Assembly (NCBI GenBank): GCA_963743285.1
Contig: CAVUPF010000001.1
Location: 434,001 to 498,000 of the forward strand
DNA: 64,000 bases
Direction of reading: 5' to 3'
Source of the DNA: CAVUPF01 sp963743285
Lineage (GTDB): Bacteria > Actinomycetota > Thermoleophilia > Solirubrobacterales > 70-9
The notes under the pieces were generated by a model that was not told the DNA's origin, did not search any database, and was given only the letters and a program-made list of their open reading frames with translations. This document shows, piece after piece, positions 59,976-64,000 of this stretch. Within the stretch, counting starts at the first letter, position 1. Every line of letters begins with the position of its first letter. Made by a program: the position numbers and the translations under genes.

Positions 59976-61168
59976 CCCGCGTCCTCACCCTCTCCTGGGA
60001 GTACCCGCCGCTGATCGAGGGCGGCCTGGCCCGCCACGTGCGCAAGCTCTCCGAGGCGCTGGTCGAGCGCGAGGTCGAGGTCCACGTGCTGAGTCGCGGC
60101 GGCGAGGAGTCCCCAGCCGAGGAGCGCTTCGGCGGCGTCGCCATCCACCGCATCCGCGAGCCGAAGCGACCCACCGACCTCGGCGAGTTCGTCGCCTGGG
60201 TGGAGCGGATGAACTCCGACATGCTGGCCGCCGGGGTCGAGCTTGGCGACCGCTATCGGTTCGACCTCCTCCACGGCCACGACTGGTTGGTCGCGGGCGC
60301 CTGCGATCACCTCGCCAAGCGCTTCGGCGCGCCGCTGGTGACGACGATCCACGCCACCGAGCACGGCCGCCACCAGGGTTGGGTCGACAAGCACCCCCAG
60401 GCCTACATCCACGGGGTCGAGCGCTGGATAACCAATCGCTCCGAGCAGGTGATCGCCTGCTCGCACTACATGCGCGAGCAGATCGTCGACATCTTCGGGG
60501 TCGAGGAGGAGCGGGTGACGGTGATCCCCAACGGGATCGATCCCGACGACCTGCAGCCGCAGGACCCAACCGAGCTGAGGCGCCTGCGGGCCGAGTTCGC
60601 CGCCCCCGAGCAGAAGCTGGTCCTCCTGATCGGGCGCCTCGTCTATGAGAAGGGCTTCCAGCTGGCGCTGGAGGCGATGCCAGGGGTGATCGAGCAGGTG
60701 CCCGGCACCCGCTTCCTGGTCGCCGGCTCGGGCACCCATGAGGCCGAGCTGCACCGCCAGGCAGAGGAGCTGGGCCTGATGGAGCACGGCAGCTTCCTCG
60801 GCTGGATCGGCGACGACGTCCTGCACTCCCTCTACCGGATCGCCGATCTCACCGTGGTCCCCTCGATCTATGAGCCGTTCGGGCTGGTGGCGCTGGAGGC
60901 GATGGCCTCGGGCTGCCCCTGCATCGTCGCCGACACCGGCGGGCTGCGCGAGGTCGTCCCCCACGAGGAGGCCGGCCTGCGCTTCCGCGCCCACGACCCC
61001 GACGCCCTCGCCGAGGTGGCGATCCGCGTCCTCTCCGACGATCAGCTCGGCCGCCGCCTCGTTGCCGAAGCCTACGAGCACCTGCGCCGCTTTGACTGGG
61101 GCGACGTCGCCGAGCGCACCGCCGCGGTTTACGCCGAGCTGGTCGGCGCCAAGCTGGACCCCGCCTGA
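59972..61168 (+). CDS. Family 4 glycosyltransferase (Rv3032/glycogen synthase-like)
   Basis: 398 aa GT-B fold, GTG start overlapping the GH57 stop. TRVLTLSWEYPPLIEGGLARHVRKLSEAL (N-terminal glucose-acceptor loop with the conserved GG), HGHDWLVAGACDHLAKRFG, VIPNGIDPDDL, LIGRLVYEKGFQLALEAM and PSIYEPFGLVALEAMASGCPCIVADTGGL (EX7E donor site) are canonical for GT4 alpha-glucosyltransferases. With GH57 it would build an alpha-1,4-glucan. Frames open further upstream are antisense-like artefacts of the GC-rich GH57 gene. Confidence 0.93.
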   Translation: MTRVLTLSWEYPPLIEGGLARHVRKLSEALVEREVEVHVLSRGGEESPAEERFGGVAIHRIREPKRPTDLGEFVAWVERMNSDMLAAGVELGDRYRFDLLHGHDWLVAGACDHLAKRFGAPLVTTIHATEHGRHQGWVDKHPQAYIHGVERWITNRSEQVIACSHYMREQIVDIFGVEEERVTVIPNGIDPDDLQPQDPTELRRLRAEFAAPEQKLVLLIGRLVYEKGFQLALEAMPGVIEQVPGTRFLVAGSGTHEAELHRQAEELGLMEHGSFLGWIGDDVLHSLYRIADLTVVPSIYEPFGLVALEAMASGCPCIVADTGGLREVVPHEEAGLRFRAHDPDALAEVAIRVLSDDQLGRRLVAEAYEHLRRFDWGDVAERTAAVYAELVGAKLDPA

Positions 61169-61219
61169 GCCGTCCTCGGCCCGCGCCGCCGGCCCAGACA
61201 CCAGCAGCCGGGCGGCGGT

Positions 61220-61873
61220 TCAGGTCGGGCGCGCCAGGGTGCTCTTCGCGCCGGGGTCCGGTTCCACCGGATCGGGCCAGCGCAGCTCCTCTGGCGCCGC
61301 TCGCATCCGGATCACCTGGGCGGGCACGCCGGCCACCACGGCGTTGGCGGGGACGTCCTTGGTCACCACCGAGTTGGTCCCGATGATCGAGTTGTCGCCC
61401 ACCCTGACCCCGCGCAGGATGCAGGCGCCGTAGCCGACCCAGACGTTTGAGCCGACCTCGACGTCGCGCTTGTAGATGCCCTGGACGCGGATCGGCCGCT
61501 CGACCTCGACGACGCCGTGGTCGAAGTCGATGAACATCGCCCGGTCGGCGATCACGCACTGCTCGCCGATCCGCACCTGCTGGTAGGCCGAGATCGTGCA
61601 GTCCTGGCCGATCACGGTCTTCGCGCCGATCTCGACCACTCCCTCGTGGCAGCGGATCTTTGAGCCATCGCCGATCCAGACGAAGCGGCCGAAGCGGATC
61701 ACCCCGCGACGGCCGATCTGCAGTTCGAGCCGGCGGCCGAGGAAGAGCAGCCCGGAGGTCTGCCAGCGCCGCCCCGCCCGGGTCAGGAGGCGGCGCCAGA
61801 GGTAGCGCCACAGCAGCCGCCCGTAGCGGCTGTTGAGCATCCCGTTGGCGGCGAGGAAGCGGAGCTGGCGCAT
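61220..61873 (-). CDS. Hexapeptide-repeat acyltransferase
   Basis: About 217 aa from ATG 61873. A basic N-terminus, then left-handed beta-helix repeats: LELQIGRRGVIRFGRFVWIGDGSKIRCHEGVVEIGAKTVIGQDCTISAYQQVRIGEQCVIADRAMFIDFDHG, then VEVGSNVWVGYGACILRGVRVGDNSIIGTNSVVTKDVPANAVVAGVPAQVIR, the classical end of NodL/LacA/WcaF-type enzymes. In mycobacteria an acetyltransferase (Rv3034c) sits at the same place beside the methylglucan genes, on the opposite strand. Acetylation of the glucan is inferred. Confidence 0.85.
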   Translation of the reverse strand: MRQLRFLAANGMLNSRYGRLLWRYLWRRLLTRAGRRWQTSGLLFLGRRLELQIGRRGVIRFGRFVWIGDGSKIRCHEGVVEIGAKTVIGQDCTISAYQQVRIGEQCVIADRAMFIDFDHGVVEVERPIRVQGIYKRDVEVGSNVWVGYGACILRGVRVGDNSIIGTNSVVTKDVPANAVVAGVPAQVIRMRAAPEELRWPDPVEPDPGAKSTLARPT

Positions 61874-61902
61874 GCGGCGCCGGACTCTAGACTGAGCGCT
61901 CA

Positions 61903-62865
61903 ATGCCTGACGCGGCAAAAACCGCCTCGCTGGCCGAGCGGCTGCTCGGCGGCGACAAGCGGGCGCTGGCGCGGGCGATCACCCTGATCGAGTCCGATGA
62001 CCCGGCCGGCTGGGAGCTGGTGCGGGAGGTCTACCCCCGCACCGGCGGGGCGCGGATCGTCGGCTTCACCGGGCCGCCCGGGGTCGGCAAGAGCACCCTG
62101 ATCGGCGCCCTCACGGTGAAGCTGCGCGAGGCCGGGCGGCAGGTCGCGGTGCTCTCGATCGACCCTTCCAGCCCCTTCACCCAAGGCGCCCTGCTCGGCG
62201 ATCGAATCCGCCTCTCCGAGCACTTCCTCGACCCCGGCGTGTTCATCCGCTCGATGGCCACGCGCGGCGCGCTGGGCGGGCTCTCGGAGGCCGCCCTGCA
62301 GGTGGCGCTGGCGATGGACGCGGCGGGCAAAGACGATGTCCTGATCGAGACGGTCGGCGTCGGCCAGGCCGAGATCGACATCGTCGATCACGCCGACACG
62401 ATCGTGCTGGCGCTGATGCCCGGCTCCGGCGACTCGATCCAGGCGCTGAAGGCGGGGGTGATGGAGATCCCCGACATCATCGTCGTCAACAAGGCCGATC
62501 ACCCGATGACCGAGACGATGGTGCGCGAGGTGCGCGGCGTGCTCGCCCTCTCCCACGATCCCGGCGGCTGGCGGGTGCCGATCCTGCGCACCGAGGCGGC
62601 GCGCGGCGAGGGCGTCGCCGAGCTGGCGGTGAAGATCGACCAGCACCGCGCCCAGATCGAGGCGGCGGGGACGCTGGCGGAGCGCCGCGCCCGCAACCTG
62701 CGCAGCGAGGTGCTGGGGATCGCCGCCTCACGGATGCGCCGTCGCCTTGAGGCGACGGTCGCCGATGACCCCGAAGTCGCGGCGCTGCTGGAGCGGGTTG
62801 TGCGCCGCGAGCTGGACCCGGCAACCGCCGCCGGCGAGCTGCTGGAGGCCCAGGCCGATGCCTGA
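61903..62865 (+). CDS. meaB: Methylmalonyl-CoA mutase chaperone GTPase MeaB
   Basis: 320 aa G3E-type GTPase. RAITLIESDDPAGWELVREVYPRTGGARIVGFTGPPGVGKSTLIGAL (P-loop GPPGVGKST), VLSIDPSSPFTQGALLGDRIRLSEHFLDPGVFIRSMATRGALGGLS, DVLIETVGVGQAEIDIVDHADTIVLALMPGSGD and VNKADHPMT (NKxD). It gates B12 loading into methylmalonyl-CoA mutase, whose gene is not in the window. ATG 61903 lies 29 bp from the divergent acyltransferase start. Confidence 0.94.
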   Translation: MPDAAKTASLAERLLGGDKRALARAITLIESDDPAGWELVREVYPRTGGARIVGFTGPPGVGKSTLIGALTVKLREAGRQVAVLSIDPSSPFTQGALLGDRIRLSEHFLDPGVFIRSMATRGALGGLSEAALQVALAMDAAGKDDVLIETVGVGQAEIDIVDHADTIVLALMPGSGDSIQALKAGVMEIPDIIVVNKADHPMTETMVREVRGVLALSHDPGGWRVPILRTEAARGEGVAELAVKIDQHRAQIEAAGTLAERRARNLRSEVLGIAASRMRRRLEATVADDPEVAALLERVVRRELDPATAAGELLEAQADA

Positions 62866-63271
62866 GCCCGCGGCGCCGATTGCCCCAGCGCCGTCTCTGG
62901 CGGAGGCGAGCCGATGGCTCGGCGATCAACTCGACGCGATCGACGGCGATCCGGTAGGCCGCGTCTACGGCTTCTTCACCGATGCGGTCAGCGGCATGCC
63001 GAGCTGGCTGGTGGCCAAGCTCGGCCGTCGCCGCACCAGGCTGGTGGCGATCCCGCTCGGCGACTGCGCCGCGGCGGCGGGCCGCGTCTGGGTCGCCCAC
63101 GCTCGGGAGCAGATCCGCGCCGCCCCGGTCGTCGACCTCGACCGCCCGCTGCTGCGCGAGCACGAGCTGGCGATCTGCGCCCACTACGGGATCGGCGAGC
63201 AGGTCGGCCGCGCCGCGGAGGTGATCGGGCGCGCCGCGGGCGCCGTCACCTCGCGGCCGGCATCGGGCTGA
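62858..63271 (+). CDS. Hypothetical protein, possible PRC-barrel-like fold
   Basis: 137 aa from ATG 62858, overlapping the meaB 3' end by 8 bp. LAEASRWLGDQLDAIDGDPVGRVYGFFTDAVSGMPSWLVAKLGRRRTRLVAIPLGDCAAAAGRVWVAHAREQIRAAPVVDLDRPLLREHELAICAHYGIGE: the DAIDGDPVGRV...WLVAKL...VAIPLGD pattern resembles a PRC-barrel domain. Role unknown. Confidence 0.72.
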   Translation: MPEPAAPIAPAPSLAEASRWLGDQLDAIDGDPVGRVYGFFTDAVSGMPSWLVAKLGRRRTRLVAIPLGDCAAAAGRVWVAHAREQIRAAPVVDLDRPLLREHELAICAHYGIGEQVGRAAEVIGRAAGAVTSRPASG

Positions 63272-63357
63272 GCCGGGGCCGCTACCCCGTCCCGCCGGCG
63301 GCGACTGAGCCGGGCGCCGTTATCTATTCGTAATGCCTTCCTGGAAAGGTTGAGGCC

Positions 63358-64000
63358 ATGGCATTGCTGATCCTCTTCGGGTTCATCGCCGGCGCCGCCA
63401 CCGCCGTCTCGCCGTGCGTGCTGCCGATCCTCCCGATCGCGCTCTCAGCCGGCGCCACCGGCGGTCGGCGCCGGCCGCTCGGGATCGTCGCCGGGCTGGC
63501 CGTCTCCTTCACCTTCGCGATCGTCGTACTCGTCTACCTGATCTCGGCGCTCGGCTTGCCCGACGACCTGCTGCGAAAGCTTGCGATCTTCGTCCTGATC
63601 GCCTTCGGGATCACTCTGATGGTCCCGCCGCTGGCGGCGCGGCTGGAGGCCTGGCTGAGCAGCTTCGCGGGGCGCGCCGGGGCGCCCCGCCTGGGTGGCG
63701 AGGGGTTTTGGTCGGGGACCGCTGTCGGAGCCAGCCTGGGGTTGGTCTACGCCCCCTGCGCCGGTCCGATCCTCGCCGGGGTGATCACCGTCACGGCCTC
63801 GCAGTCGTTCACCGCGGGGCGCCTGGCGGTGGCGCTCAGTTACGGGATCGGCTCCGCCGTCGTCCTCTACATCCTGATGTTGGGCGGTCGGCGCCTGGCC
63901 GCGCCGCTCGCGAGGCGCGGCGTCGGCCTGCAGGTGGCGATGGGCGCGGTGATGGTGGTGGTCGCCCTGGCGATGCTCGAGAACTACGACGTGCGCTTTG
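63358..64000 (+). CDS. Cytochrome c biogenesis protein CcdA/DsbD-like, N-terminal part
   Basis: At least 214 residues before the window ends, so the 3' end is missing. ATG 63358 follows GAAAGGTTGAGG. FGFIAGAATAVSPCVLPILPIALSAG and ASLGLVYAPCAGPILAG carry the two redox cysteines of the CcdA fold, each at a membrane helix start. About six helices in all. It carries electrons from thioredoxin to periplasmic thiol enzymes. A PCxGP-type Pro pair flanks each Cys as usual. Confidence 0.9.
   Translation, partial: MALLILFGFIAGAATAVSPCVLPILPIALSAGATGGRRRPLGIVAGLAVSFTFAIVVLVYLISALGLPDDLLRKLAIFVLIAFGITLMVPPLAARLEAWLSSFAGRAGAPRLGGEGFWSGTAVGASLGLVYAPCAGPILAGVITVTASQSFTAGRLAVALSYGIGSAVVLYILMLGGRRLAAPLARRGVGLQVAMGAVMVVVALAMLENYDVRF

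Overview
The window is high-GC, densely packed actinobacterial DNA. The best fit is a member of Thermoleophilia, probably Solirubrobacterales. This is an inference from gene content: F420/flavin LLM oxidoreductases, an EgtB/EgtD ergothioneine pair, a CtpE-like P-type ATPase, paired ArsA-like ATPases, a mycobacterial-type polymethylated-glucan gene order and a complete type IV pilus locus. No rRNA or tRNA gene was seen to anchor the taxonomy. Most genes are chained by ATGA, GTGA or TGATG overlaps.

Layout. 1-2.8 kb: the 5' part of an IS1595-family transposase, doubtful small ORFs, a PlsC-like acyltransferase and two small genes. 2.8-9.1 kb: fatty-acid/CoA genes (thiolase, crotonase, hotdog thioesterase) with a truncated crotonase copy beside a lower-GC insert, then a P-type ATPase. 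9.1-17.2 kb: LLM oxidoreductase, three-gene proton-translocating transhydrogenase, short-chain dehydrogenase, egtB-egtD, second LLM oxidoreductase. 17.3-24.2 kb: small protein, HEPN/MNT toxin-antitoxin-like pair with an operator over its start, processive GT2 glycosyltransferase, broken MarR repressor divergent from an MMPL exporter, class II fructose bisphosphatase. 24.3-29.1 kb: a MshEN-domain protein with a very long repetitive coiled coil (two frameshifts), a GAF plus degenerate GGDEF protein and a YihY-type membrane protein.

29.1-47.4 kb is the core of the window: the primary sigma factor behind a leader with two tandem terminator hairpins, then pilT, a PilX-like protein, a thioredoxin-like protein, pilB, a second pilT, pilC, two tandem pilA genes, minor pilins, pilD, pilM, pilN, pilO and a PilP-like protein. 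Both pilA genes sit behind a long conserved leader. It contains a good candidate for a GEMM-type (cyclic-di-GMP class I) riboswitch, with a compensatory base-pair change between the copies, and a hairpin that would hide the ribosome binding site and start codon. Together with the MshEN and GGDEF-like genes next door this suggests second-messenger control of the pilus at more than one level.

47.4-56.8 kb: HxlR regulator, unknown 529-aa protein, ArsA-like ATPase pair, an overlapping ParA-FtsZ pair in which both proteins carry about 120-residue extensions, gamma-glutamyltransferase and an Rv1264-like adenylate cyclase. 56.8-64 kb: methyltransferases, a GH57 branching enzyme, a GT4 enzyme and a hexapeptide acetyltransferase in the same order as the mycobacterial methylglucose lipopolysaccharide cluster, then meaB, a small gene and the start of ccdA.

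Several otherwise good genes are broken by single-base indels, mostly in short homopolymers. Either the sequence carries residual assembly errors or these genes are decaying; both readings are noted where they matter.
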